From positions 310,001 through 374,000 of the forward strand of contig QRDG01001520.1 in NCBI GenBank assembly GCA_012064385.1: a stretch of DNA of 64,000 nucleotides, written 5' to 3'. The translations under genes were made by a program, and so were the position numbers. Positions 43,700-54,934 of this stretch are shown here, piece after piece. Position 1 is the stretch's first letter. Each line of letters begins with the position of its first letter. The notes under the pieces were generated by a model. The model was given only the letters and a program-made list of their open reading frames with translations, was not told the origin of the DNA and searched no databases. Source of the stretch: Puccinellia tenuiflora (taxonomy: Eukaryota > Streptophyta > Magnoliopsida > Poales > Poaceae).

Positions 43700-44946
43700 G
43701 ATTAGTAGAAAACAAGAAACAAATACAAGTATATGATCCTATCAACTACTAGGATGTGGTGGAAAAACACACAATCCGTCAGGCAAAATATAAGGCTCTT
43801 ACAAGTGTCTTACCAAGCAGGAGAGCGTCACGGCGACCACAAAGATTAATACTCCGATGATTGGACAAAGCGATTACTAGGCGAGGTACAAAGCACGTAG
43901 TAGAAAATATGTGGAGCTATAGGAAGGCTTCAATATAGTGGATTAGCAATAATCAAATCAGGAATGCAAGTTGAAGCAATGCTCAAAGATGGTACTGTGC
44001 TGGTCCTAGGCTAGACCGTGCTAGAGACGCGAGCCTAGAACACCAACGAAGTCACGGCGCGGCACAACGAAGCCACACGACCCTGTTCTCAACAGCAAAA
44101 TATAAGGAAAGATCACAGAAAGTTCTGAACTTTTTTCACAAAAGTGGCAAAAACTCAACCTTCCCGGACTCTTTTGGCAATTCTGAGAGATTATTGAGGC
44201 TTGGAACGCCGAAAGGGTTCGGGTTGGATAGAAAATTTCCTGACGAGAATTTTGAGTGGTCGAACATCGAAAACGGAGTTCGTATGCAAAAGTTATGGCC
44301 GGTCAAAGTTCGGACAGGAAAAACCCTCCAATTCGGACTATTTCGGACCTGAGTAGTAGAAATCGGGTCAAGTCCGACTTGGATGCGGATTGACTTTTTT
44401 TTTTGCAATATTTTTATTTTTTATTTTTTTTTGCGGATGGGGGGTGGGGCGCTACGCGAGCAAGGAGTAACCGAGTTGAACTCTACCTCGTTGCGTAGGC
44501 TTGGCGGATAAGAAAGCAAGCGGAAACAAAGACTCTCCCAAAAACCCTAACCCTAATTGGCGGCGCAGCAAGGTATGGGGGGGCGAGGGTGTGATGGAGA
44601 AGGGGTGGTCGGTATTGGCAGCGGTAGGTAGCGGTGGCTGATGGTGGCGGGCAGGTGGTGGCGGAAGGTGATCTGCAAGCGTGGAGGATGGTGCGGCGGC
44701 GGCGATGACTAGAAGTGATTCGAACTCGAAACTCTAAGGGACTAGACACTAAGACCAGCAACTCGACACAACGATGCAGACGAAGATTCAAAAATGCAAT
44801 ACACTGAAACGAATATGCAACAGGCCCGGACTGGTTCTAGGACGGGATGATCTAACCCTAATTTCTTTTTGGCTTTTTCGTGGACTGTAGGTATGAAGAA
44901 AACAGATGCAATCTACACTAGTAAAACTGTAAATCTCACCGATCAA
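43700..44946 (-). other. Gypsy leader between primer site and gag
   Basis: No coding frame. It includes an A-rich tract (plus 44397-44435 is T-rich) and a telomere-like AAACCCTAACCCTAA on the plus strand at about 44538-44552. The truncated relative keeps the same motif at about 35712-35727. Confidence 0.7.
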
Positions 44947-44963
44947 CCTGAAATCTGATACCA
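44947..44963 (-). other. Primer binding site of the full gypsy
   Basis: On the minus strand TGGTATCAGATTTCAGG lies two bases inside the 5' LTR. The first ten bases match initiator tRNA-Met; the remainder diverges, so another tRNA could be the true primer. Confidence 0.75.
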
Positions 44964-44965
44964 CT

Positions 44966-45835
44966 TGATATGGCTAAGGTAGTCCGATCTTTCGATGAGA
45001 TAAGATACGTCGATTCTGGTGGAGTTCGACCTTGGCGATCCGACTTCCACGTACAAGTACGCAGCGCCAACGCAATCGCTAAACCAATCTCCGTGAGTTA
45101 CCAACCCTGCAGAAGCACGATCGGCCTGACCAAAGAGGTCTAGTTCTACCTGCGATCGAGAAACAAGTAAGAACCAATTTTGCAATCGAGAATTGCGGAT
45201 GGAAGATGAACTTTATTGATGGATGGTGGGATCTTGCAAGTGCGTAGTACATGAGGTCTAGCCGACACTCGTGCCTATGGCGAAGACTAGTAAAAGCTGA
45301 GTTCTTTTTAACTAAACAAAATCCAAGTCTAAACGATGGCCTAAGAGGGGTATATAAGGAGGAGAGAAAGGGATTTCGGCCAGCCAAGGGGTGGTGGCCG
45401 AATGACTCTAAAAACGCACTAAAAGTCTGACTCGAAATTACATGGGCCTTGGCCCATAAATAAAGGTGGCGCAGCACCATATGTGACTATGGACGAAAAT
45501 ATGAAGTATAGGCATGAATATTTCATCCAAGTCTTCAATCATCATATTCTCCATTGGTGGCATAATCATCTCCATCAGGTGCAATCCTGCTGCCATCTCC
45601 TTGCACGTACATGCTCCATAGCTTGTCCCTCGCATCCATGCTTGGTCCATCATTCCTAAGAGAGACATACACATCTACTTTAGGCAGCATCATATTCTCA
45701 TGTATATTAGAAGTAGCTCGTAGGAACGAAAGTACCTGTTGATTAAGTTGACGTGCACGAGCTCTAGTCATAGGTCCTTGTAATGTAGGTGGTGTAGTAG
45801 TGGCGGTTGCATCTATAGCAGGGATGCCCTCATCA
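44966..45835 (-). repeat. 5' LTR of the full gypsy
   Basis: 870 bp; about 99% identical to 38101-38970 by eye. Confidence 0.93.
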
Positions 45836-45840
45836 CGTAT

Positions 45841-45986
45841 GATCAGTAAAAAGAACTTTCACATAGCATGTGCACCCGGAACTCACTCATTCTTGAAACA
45901 AAATTTCTCAAACCAACATATTATATCTTTTAATCCATCAATTAATCATATACTCTATATGTTGTAGACTCAACAAATCGACAGTG
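45841..45986 (-). mobile_element. Second antisense copia fragment, part 2
   Basis: This continues the interior sequence interrupted at 38100 and aligns with 33650-33790 of the first fragment. It ends at CAGTG where the next element begins. Confidence 0.7.
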
Positions 45987-46648
45987 TGATGCATGTAAAA
46001 TGCATACATGAACTTTGCATTATATTAGTTATATTTCAATCATATTTGCATCATATAAGGGTTATATCATTGTTTTATAATGATTTTGCGAAGATTTCAC
46101 AGTTTTCCTATTTTTCTGGAATTAACCTTGCACTGGCAGAAAACCCTATTTTCTATATTTTGATGTTTCAGGGACCCAAACGACGTCCAAATGACCTGAA
46201 AATTTACGAGCATCATTTTTTTGGAAGGAAGAAAGCGTAGGAGCGAAGGATGCGAAAAAGTGGAAGCCTGAAGGCCAAAAGAGGGGGGCCCATGTGGCCA
46301 GATTTCCTTGGCCGCGTGGGACCCACCAATTTGGCCCTCGTGGCTCCATTGCCGTCGATCTTTCTTCCCGAAGCTTCCTTTTGACCTAAAAACGACTATA
46401 AAAATAGTCCCCCGACATTTTCCAGAAGGAGGTGGCGGAGAAACACAAAAGCACGAAACAGGAGACAGAAGGCTGCCGCCGGAGAAGATCGGAGGGGGGA
46501 AACGCCGCTGGAATCACCTCCGGAGGGCTCCTCCGTCCCCCCCTCCAGAGTCTCCATCAACATCACCGTCAAGACCAGCACCATCTCCATCACCATCTTC
46601 ATGATCCACTTCATCCCCCTCATAGTTTGAGATTGTTCGAACCTTAGC

Positions 46649-47423
46649 TGATAAGGGATCAAGGGGATGATCCCGGATTTTTGCCCGATCTTTCACAGCG
46701 AGACAACCAAGGTAATAATTCTCCCAATTACACGATGAACGCAAACCTGGAGAAGAGGAACGAATCCAGCGAGCAACGTGATGAAGATCACCACGCCTCT
46801 AGCCTGAGCACGATAACACTTGATGAACACAAGCACCCTCGCATCAATCTTTATTACAAACTGATAAACGGCATCGCCGTCCCCGGAGGGATGCTTCACC
46901 AACGAGCTCAAAGTCTATGGACTGTTTTTAATCTAAACTCAAGCTCCCCTAACCCCAGCCGCCGGCCCTAGCCTTTTATAGGAGTCCTAGGGCTGGGGAA
47001 ACACTCAAACCGACTCAAACAGGGTTTGGTTCGACCCAAAAAGCGAATACAAACCGACCAAAACTGGTTCGGTCCAAATCTGGCGTGCAGGCCGGGTCCA
47101 GGCCGTGCTTAGGCCGGGGCTAGGCCGGGTCCAGGCCGGGCTTAGGCCGGGGCTAGGCCGGGCTGGGATTTGCATGACATGCAAACCGGCCTGGCCGGGC
47201 GGAGGCCGGGCTGAGGCCGGCCGCTTCGGGCACATGGCCGGCCTAGGCCGGGCTGAGGCCGGCCTCAGGCCGGGCTGCCTGGATTTCTTCGTCTCCCTTC
47301 TTTGCGCATTCCTCCCGCTCCTCCCTCGCGCCATAGGTGACGTTGTACTCCAATTCTTGCCGCTCCTCTGGTCCTCCTCCAATGTGTGTGTTATCAACAA
47401 CCTCCTCCGTCGTGCCCATATCA
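46649..47423 (-). repeat. 3' LTR of the compact element
   Basis: 775 bp; begins TGATATGGGCACGACGG on the minus strand. It contains a G/C-rich minisatellite (see 47085-47275). Confidence 0.93.
47085..47275. repeat. AGGCCGGG minisatellite in the LTR
   Basis: Units of AGGCCGGG(T/C)CC, AGGCCGGGCTT and AGGCCGGGGCT repeat about 15 times with irregular spacing. The other LTR has the same array at 49582-49772. Confidence 0.85.
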
Positions 47424-47436
47424 TCCCCCCCCCCCC

Positions 47437-47978
47437 TTCAAGAAGCGTTGTCCCCAACGCGTGTGGGTCTACTCGAAAAGGTGGAGGTATGTAAACAAGA
47501 GCATCACGCTTGTTTGCCGTCTTCAAGTCTTGCTTGCCTTCCACGCCACATCCTCCCTCTCGGCCTACTCGACTTGATACAGCACTTGGCGCTTCTTTTC
47601 TTCTCCACATGAGCTTGGAATTTGGCGCCACTACCTTCTTCTTCTCAAATCTGGATGGAGCCCTTTGTGGAACATGAATCTTCGTTGCACGACTCTGCAA
47701 AATAGTAATGCCCGGGCCACACAACTGACGAACATGTCCATCTTTCCCTTTGTGCATCCGCACTGCTGCTCCAACAAAACGCCTCACGGGTGTGCTGCCA
47801 TAGCGACGACCTCCTACTCGCGGTACCACACGCACCGGAACACGATCAGCACCAACGTCATCGGTCTGAACACCCATGTCAACACGAACTGGAACACATG
47901 CTGCAACATCCTTCCTCTCATCAGTAAGAGGCTGCACTTCAACTGGCTTATCACTAACAAGAACAACTGGCTCGTCAT
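47437..47978 (-). other. Second region of the compact element, no recognised domain
   Basis: A frame without its own ATG overlaps the end of the gag-protease frame by a few bases and runs open into the 3' LTR. It is rich in Val, Arg and Asp at first and basic later. No RT or integrase motif is present. It sits where pol would normally follow and could be a non-coding spacer that is open by chance or a remnant under weak constraint. Confidence 0.4.
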
Positions 47979-49016
47979 CTACATGCACGCTGAATCAGTT
48001 TCAGTACCAACACTCCTTGCATCATGCTCCTCTTGCTGCAATTTAACTAGCCTTGGCTTTGGCGTAGCTTTGTGCAACTTCTCCTTGCGAACCACCAGCA
48101 CCACATCGGACTTGATTTGATCATCTCTCATAGGCTTCAAAGTCCGCTGTTTGCCATCATGCACAAAAGAATATGTATTTGCTCTCCCAGCATGAGTAAC
48201 ATTGCGATCATATTGCCATGGTCGACCAAGTAACAGCCCACACACCTCCAATGGCAATACATCACACTCAACCTCATCAATATAGTCACCAACTGTAAAT
48301 GGCACACGTACCTTATGTGTAACCTTCAGCATACCGCAGCTATTCAACCACTCAAGATGCTTAGGTTCAGGAATACGCCATGTGGACAACCCCAACGCTG
48401 CCACCATTGCCTTGCTTATGCCATTAGTACAGCTACCACCATCAATCATGAGCTTGCACTCTTTGCCTTTTATCATGCACTGAGTCTGAAATAAACTCCA
48501 TCGCTGACCCTTGTCAACTATTTTGCAAGCATCATCATGAACCCTCTTGAGTTGCATATTCAGCCCACTCAAAGGTTCAACATCCTCAGGAATAACCACC
48601 TTGTCCATCTCCGTGGACTTCTCCAAAAATCTAGCACTCAAAAATTGTTTGAAATCTTTCCAACTAGAAGTTATTCCCATCGCGGACCTCGCTTCACGCC
48701 ATAAACTAGCCAAAATCTCATCCACACGCCGGTAGGCAAGGACATATTCCGTATGACCACCAAACGTGCTATCAAGTGTGCGACATCTCTCAAAACCACG
48801 ATCCATGTCTGACTCCCAAGACTGATATTCTGCATATGTCGCGGAACTCTCCAATCTCCACTTTATTTTTGCGGGATCTAATTTGAAACCTACCATGACA
48901 GTAGTGTAGTCATGATATATATCATCGGACTTCGCCATCACACGAACAGAAATTACTGCCGCAGGAATTTTCTGCCGAAAAAAACAACGCGAAGTCACCC
49001 CACAGCAGCCGCCCAA
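47979..49016 (-). CDS. Gag-aspartic protease fusion of the compact element
   Basis: The 345-codon frame has a likely real start at the internal Met 28 (MAKSDDIYHDY). Residues about 55-160 resemble a reduced gag with the WESD and YRRVDE segments. Residues 191-195 are IDGGS, the retropepsin active site with its Asp intact, and LLLGRPW at 261-267 is the second conserved protease motif. There is no CCHC knuckle. The frame is unbroken and ends in TAG at 47979. Protease normally matures gag; here it could process its own gag or that of a helper element. Activity is inferred from motifs only. Confidence 0.8.
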   Translation of the reverse strand: MGGCCGVTSRCFFRQKIPAAVISVRVMAKSDDIYHDYTTVMVGFKLDPAKIKWRLESSATYAEYQSWESDMDRGFERCRTLDSTFGGHTEYVLAYRRVDEILASLWREARSAMGITSSWKDFKQFLSARFLEKSTEMDKVVIPEDVEPLSGLNMQLKRVHDDACKIVDKGQRWSLFQTQCMIKGKECKLMIDGGSCTNGISKAMVAALGLSTWRIPEPKHLEWLNSCGMLKVTHKVRVPFTVGDYIDEVECDVLPLEVCGLLLGRPWQYDRNVTHAGRANTYSFVHDGKQRTLKPMRDDQIKSDVVLVVRKEKLHKATPKPRLVKLQQEEHDARSVGTETDSACM

Positions 49017-49120
49017 CAGATCAGCCTTGATGCAAAGGGATCACCACCAACAGCAGCCGCAAACCCCTCCAAGTCAACCGATCTAGATGAGATCGATCAA
49101 CACAACCTCGCCGTGATCAA

Positions 49121-49139
49121 CCTGGTTGCTCTAATACCA
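49121..49139 (-). other. Primer binding site of the compact element
   Basis: On the minus strand TGGTATTAGAGCAACCAGG follows the 5' LTR after two bases. It matches the initiator tRNA-Met type with one change (TATTAG for TATCAG). Confidence 0.85.
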
Positions 49140-49141
49140 CA

Positions 49142-49917
49142 TGATAAGGGATCAAGGGGATGATCCCGGATTTTTGCCCGATCTTTCACAACGAGACAAC
49201 CAAGGTAATAATTCTCCCAATTACACGATGAACGCAAACCTGGAGAAGAGGAACGAATCCAGCGAGCAACGTGATGAAGATCACCACGCCTCTAGCCTGA
49301 GCACGATAACACTTGATGAACACAAGCACCCTCGCAGCAATCTTTATTACAAACTGATAAACGGCATCGCCGTCCCCGGAGGGATGCTTCACCAACGAGC
49401 TCAAAGTCTATGGACTGTTTTTAATCTAAACTGCAAGCTCCCCTAACCCCAGCCGCCGGCCCTAGCCTTTTATAGGAGTCCTAGGGCTGGGGAAACACTC
49501 AAACCGACTCAAACAGGGTTTGGTTCGACCCAAAAAGCGAATACAAACCGACCAAAACTGGTTCGGTCCAAATCTGGCGCGCAGGCCGGGTCCAGGCCGG
49601 GCTTAGGCCGGGGCTAGGCCGGGTCCAGGCCGGGCTTAGGCCGGGGCTAGGCCGGGCTGGGATTTGCATGACATGCAAACCGGCCTGGCCGGGCGGAGGC
49701 CGGGCTGAGGCCGGCCGCTTCGGGCACATGGCCGGCCTAGGCCGGGCTGAGGCCGGCCTCAGGCCGGGCTGCCTGGATTTCTTCGTCTCCCTTCTTTGCG
49801 CATTCCTCCCGCTCCTCCCTCGCGCCATAGGTGACGTTGTACTCCAATTCTTGCCGCTCCTCTGGTCCTCCTCCAATGTGTGTGTTATCAACAACCTCCT
49901 CCGTCGTGCCCATATCA
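49142..49917 (-). repeat. 5' LTR of the compact element
   Basis: 776 bp, nearly identical to 46649-47423. Confidence 0.93.
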
Positions 49918-49922
49918 TTAGC

Positions 49923-50819
49923 TATTGTTTAAGTGTTATTCTACCTGTGTTTGATTGGCTACTTGTCATTGTTTGGGGGTGAGATCATATTTTCAGATTG
50001 TGTTGTATCACTTATACCATTGAATCATATCATGTCTTTGCATTGTGAGTAGTTCTCTCATGTTCCTGAGGGCTTAGGATGAATTGGCAATGATTTTTAT
50101 ATGACATGTGTTGGTATTTTGTCTAGTTTTTATATTTGATGTAATTCTATGATGGTGTTGTGCGAACGTCGACTGCACATCACTTCACCTATATGGGCTC
50201 ATAGGAGAGCACCGTGGTGTAATGAATTGAGGGAGACTTAGGAGGACAAGTAACCTGAGACCGAATCATGAAGTTGCATTATGAGGGCATTAGTATCGGG
50301 GACCTTAGAGTTTAAGGCTATGGTGGGACTCTATGTCTTAATAACTCTTGTGCAGTCATTTATTTAGCCATAAGAACCATCATAAGGAGGTTTAGTTTAT
50401 TTATTTAGCTTTACCTAATTATGGCTCCGTCCAGAGAAGATTAAAACTTGACAAAATGTTTACCTTGTTGTTCTAGAAATATTTATGCCATGAAGTCTAG
50501 GTAGCCCTTGGGAACGTTTCCACTTATAAGAAACACACATTTGAGCTTGTCCTCTTGCTGCATAGAGGATTGGGCTTTCTCTCTTTGAGAGCTTTTACTT
50601 GTCATATTTTGGTTTCGGCTTTTTACTTTATTGCAAACTCTACACCAAAAAACCCAAAAACACTTGCATCATTTAAACATTTTAGTTTGTCTAGTGCATA
50701 GATAATAAGAGAAGTGACACTCTTATTTGAGAGGATAAATACTTATACCTTCTACTCCTCGTGGGATCGATACTATACTTACACATTGAAGATTTCAACG
50801 ATCCCCTATACTTGTATCA
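49923..50819 (+). repeat. Right part of the large element's 5' LTR
   Basis: It continues 45987-46648 after the TTAGC duplication. It ends CTTGTATCA about ten bases before the primer site; the last bases are assigned by the TG...CA rule. Confidence 0.75.
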
Positions 50820-50829
50820 AGACATTTTC

Positions 50830-50847
50830 TGGCGCCGTTGCCGGGGA
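50830..50847 (+). other. Primer binding site, tRNA-Asp type
   Basis: TGGCGCCGTTGCCGGGGA is complementary to the 3' end of plant tRNA-Asp including CCA. Confidence 0.9.
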
Positions 50848-50990
50848 GTGTAGCGCTTAAGTTTTTATTCTTGGTTGCACTAGATTTTTATTTTCAGTTT
50901 TGCATATACTCTAGTTTACTTTCAGTTTTGCATTTAGTTTAGTTTTACTTTCAGTTTTGCATTTATCAAAAACCCAAAAAAATTAAAAAA

Positions 50991-52309
50991 ATGGAAAATT
51001 ATTATGAAAACGCCATGATAGCTGCTGAATTTAGAAAATCAAATGAAGGGAAAAGATTAGGAGGCTACATAGAGCTTCTAAATAAAATTGCTAGTAGGTT
51101 GCTTAATTTTCATGAGGAAGAAATTTGTTGCTCTGAATACTGTAGACACTTTGAATTCCAATGCCCTTCCAATAAAGATGAACCTGTTATTGCAACTTAT
51201 CATACTTGGAATTATGCTCACTTAGGGATGGAAGAAGTAGAGCAATTTGTTATTTTTATGGCAGCCTATGAATTATACACCTTCATTGATAAACATGAAA
51301 CCTGCCCTATAGCTTCTCAATTTAATTTTTTTATTGCCACCCTCCTTGATCTCCGCATACTTGAATTTAATGAAAATATCTATGTTGTTGACACAAGGAA
51401 GAGAGCTGCCCAAGAAAGCTCTAATGTTTTGCAGGAAGAAGATGATGAAAACATAAGCTTGGAAGAGGAAGTATGTGAAGAAGAGGATAAAAACCTAAGC
51501 TTGGGGATGCCCATGCAGCCCCAAGAGGAGGACAATGAAGAGCAAAAGGATGAAGGAAATGATGAACAACTAGAGAATGAAGAGAGGAAACATCCACCTT
51601 CACCACCTATGGATGAGGGTAACACTCAAATTTTGTTGATGATAAACTTTACTTTTATGATTCTGATGATGAGGAGGACTATCAACCTATGCTTAATGAG
51701 AGCATCATTGATAACAATTTTAAAAATGATGAGGAGTATGGTTTAGACATGTTTTATGATAGTACTCTAGATGATGATCCTATTCTGCTTGATGAACCTC
51801 CATGTTTAGAACTTGTTACTACTTTATGTGAGGATAAAAATGATATACTTGCTGCTTGTGATAATACTCTCACTCATGAGAGTCCTACTTTATTTTTGAA
51901 GTCCCCTATTCACACCATGGAGGAGAAGCTTTTATATGTTGAAAAGTACTTATGTGGGCTGAAATTATGTTAGACTAATAACCATTTCACCCATAACCAT
52001 CATGTTTATGATGCTTCTTGCAATTATTTTAACAGAGGAAAACATACTAATAGCTCACATGATAGTTTTAATAATCCTCTATATGTCCCTAAGTTTGCAA
52101 AGTTGCACCAATCTAATATTTGTTTTATCACATTTGCTTCCACTACTTGTAACTATTATGAGAGAGGAAGAAAGACTTATCTTTATGTTTCTATGTTATT
52201 TAAAATGCAATCTACTGATCATTACATGCATTGGTTACCACAATATTGCTGTTATTTATTCATATATAAAATGCCAATGCATAGGAAAAGAGTTAGACTT
52301 AAAAGTTAA
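50991..52309 (+). pseudogene. Acidic ORF of the large element, one frameshift and one stop
   Basis: From ATG 50991 the frame encodes a hydrophilic protein with a helical first half (about residues 1-140, RLGGYIELLNKIASRLLNF) and a strongly acidic second half. Near 51620-51650 the reading switches frame (a T-run region), continuing as YDSDDEEDY...LDDDPILLDEPP. TAG at 51971-51973 interrupts it and the same frame goes on to 52309 (CNYFNRGKHTNSS, PLYVPKFAKLH). I recognise no retroviral enzyme domain. Its position after the primer site is that of gag, but similarity to gag is not evident. It may be a structural protein specific to this family of non-autonomous elements. Confidence 0.5.
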
Positions 52310-54934
52310 TGGTTTGATGTTTTGTGGTGTGCTCTTTATGATTTTATTTCCTATTCAGTTTGGGCACACCTTTATATCTTGAGAACTTTAAAAATAACTT
52401 TACCTACTGTTTTCTAACAATTAGTTTAATATTTTCACTTTCTATAAAATTTGGGAAAGTAAATGAGAAGGATGAGTAATGGAGATGTTGGGGTCGACCT
52501 TGAACATGTGTTGTTCATGCCAATGGAACCGTTGCAAAGTCTCTATCATTAAAACTTTTCCCAAAGCTAAAAACAAATAAAAATAGTGTTTATGTTGTAT
52601 ATATTTGCTTCTTCTTTTGTCTTTTTGCTAAATCAAAAACAACAAAAATATTTTCTTTCTTCTTTGTTTGTTTCTCTTGAATTTTCTTAGTTCTTTTTGT
52701 TTCTTTTTTATTTCTTCAGTTTGATTTTTGGTTTTTGAGTCAAGGTGTTTGTTTACTACTTTAACAACACCTTTGTATCTTATTTTTCATCTTTATGGCA
52801 AGAATAACCTCTTTTGAGAGGTAGGATTAAGCAATAGTGATTTGCTGTCCAGAAACAGATTCCTGAGGTCCACTGAGAAAAATGTATAAAATCACAGAAG
52901 AGGAATTTTAACTTGATATTTTACGACAGCAATATTCAGTTATTAATACACATTTCACTAGTTCAAAATTTTCTGATTTTAGCAACGTAAGTGCCTCTGA
53001 AAATTCACTCTTTACGGGCTGTCCAGTTTTTGACAGATTCTGTCTTTATTTTGCATTACTCTCATTACTTGTGTTTTGTGCGGTTCTATTGATCAAAGAG
53101 CAATACAAAACCATATTAATACTAGCTAATGTGTAGAATCAACTCATGATATGTCTTTGCTGTACCTATGAGGATTTCATTTATGGAGACACTAACCCCT
53201 CTAATCAAGTTTTATGTTGAGTTTTGTGTAAAGAGAATTTTTCAAGTAGAAGAGTTGAGGGTGATGAACAAAGATCAAGAGGGACAAACACTCAAGCTTG
53301 GGGATGTTATCCCTAGACTCACCCTACATATATCAAATAAGTACAAAAATTCAAGCTTGGGAATGCCAAGCCACCTCACTCCAATCATCTTGATAACAAG
53401 TAAGTAAGCCTAGCTATATGGCAATAAAGAAAGCGCTTTACGGGAGGCAACCCGGTTGTTTTTATTTTTGATTTTCTTTGTGTCCTCTTGCTGTAACAAG
53501 AGACTTAGTTTTTATCTTAGTTTTTAGAATCATTAATAAAGTGCCAAGTTTTACCTATTTTGGTATGAAAAAGTTGCTATTTGCATTCGGAGATTTTATT
53601 CCAGCACGAATCTGTGCACAGTATAATTTTTCATTCCTAATTTGTAACTTAGAATGAGCTCATATTTTTACTGTAACTACAACTTTTCATCCCATGTACG
53701 CCTGAATTGTTTCAGAATTTTTAGACTTTCGCTGCTTTTGTTTTTCTGGACGGATTCTGTCCCATTTTGTTTGATGCATTCTTTGAACCCTTAACTTGAA
53801 TCTTTTTGACCCAATTAAGTTTATAAGTAGGCATACAACATTATACACTCTCTGGACATTAATATGAATTTTTGTCTAAGGATTCTATGCAGCAAGTAAT
53901 TCATTTGTCTATCACTACTAATGTCACCCACAGAAAAGAAATGGGAGAAACAATGTTTTGAAGTTTTTTCACAGGGATTAGAGGAGATGCACCAAGAGCT
54001 ATCCAAGGATGGTGAAGACCATAAGCTTGGGGATGTGAAGACAACCCCACTGGACCAACACACTCTCGGTTTGCACACGTCTAACTTCTGTTTTTCGATC
54101 AATGCACTTTGTCGCATAAACTTGGAGCGTCTTTTGTTTGCTTGTTATTTTAGTTTAATTTTTGTTTTGAGACCACCACTATCAATTAAATATGAAAGAG
54201 CTACTGGAAGTTTGGGTTGAATTAAGTTGGATGCTATAATAAGATTGGGAAAGGGATGTTTGAGTTGATTTAAAAAGATACATATAGTTGCATGATTCAT
54301 GTGCTTTTTTTAATGAGTATTAATTTGCAAGTGTTTTATCAAGAGCTTGTTTAACATGGATTGGTTAGTTCTATGGACACTTGTGCATGCATTTAGACGG
54401 TCAACTTTCTCCCTTTTGCTAGCCCAAAAATTCCAACAAGTAAAAACTTGTTTTCCAACACCTTCAACCAAAGTTTTTCTAGTGAGTCCACCATATCTAC
54501 CTATTAGCTTTATGCTATTCCGAGTATGTTTATCATGTTAGTTTGTGTTATCTATACCTCTGAATTAAAATGCTTATGTTATTGATTGTTATGGGAAAAG
54601 TTGGTTAAATAGCTCTCACACCTTACTATTGCATTTAATAAACATGAACCATTGTAATTAAAATTATGAAGTTGTGAGATTGACAAGAGTCTTGGTTGGT
54701 AGTTAGCCCAAATGTGTTCACATGGCAAGCTTTCAACATGCTCTTAATTGTATTAAGTTGATATCATGTACTTTTGTTTATGGATGCCTATCATAGTGCC
54801 AAATAAATGTGGAAACTAAGTAAGTTTAAGTAGTTTGTATAAATGGCTAGAGAGACACCTGGGCCGCTAATCTAAGCCATGCATCATTCATGGTGGAGAT
54901 TTACTTACATGCTATTGTGAACCTTCAGTGATGC
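52310..54934 (+). other. Interior of the large element, no coding region seen
   Basis: AT-rich, with only short frames. The motif AGCTTGGGGATG recurs at about 51499, 53295, 53354 (one base changed) and 54023, each in a short open context. The motif GGGAGGCAACCCGG occurs at 53441. No RT or integrase residues were found. Confidence 0.55.

Larger units (their letters stand above)
38101..45835 (-). mobile_element. Full-length Ty3/gypsy retrotransposon, coding region dead
   Basis: Two 870-bp LTRs and a 5-bp duplication CGTAT (38096-38100, 45836-45840) define a complete 7735-bp insertion into an antisense copia fragment. Domain order on the minus strand is gag, protease, RT, RNase H, integrase, which is the Ty3/gypsy order. 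The pol frame runs into the 3' LTR. By eye the LTRs differ at seven positions, all transitions, so the insertion is fairly recent although the coding region has four inactivating changes. Confidence 0.95.
46649..49917 (-). mobile_element. Compact gag-protease-only LTR retrotransposon
   Basis: LTRs 46649-47423 and 49142-49917 with duplication TTAGC (46644-46648, 49918-49922) define a 3.27-kb element inside the LTR of the larger element. On the minus strand it has a primer site, a gag-protease frame, a second region without known domains, and a G12 polypurine tract. RT, RNase H and integrase are absent. The LTRs differ at about four substitutions and one single-base indel by eye. Confidence 0.93.

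Noticed and set aside
47005..47988. Second long frame of the compact element as an independent gene
   Set aside because: It begins at a GTG without its own ATG, has no known domain and runs into the LTR.
52310..54934. Short frames of 60-99 codons as genes in the large element
   Set aside because: They are AT-rich, lack conserved motifs and occur at chance frequency.
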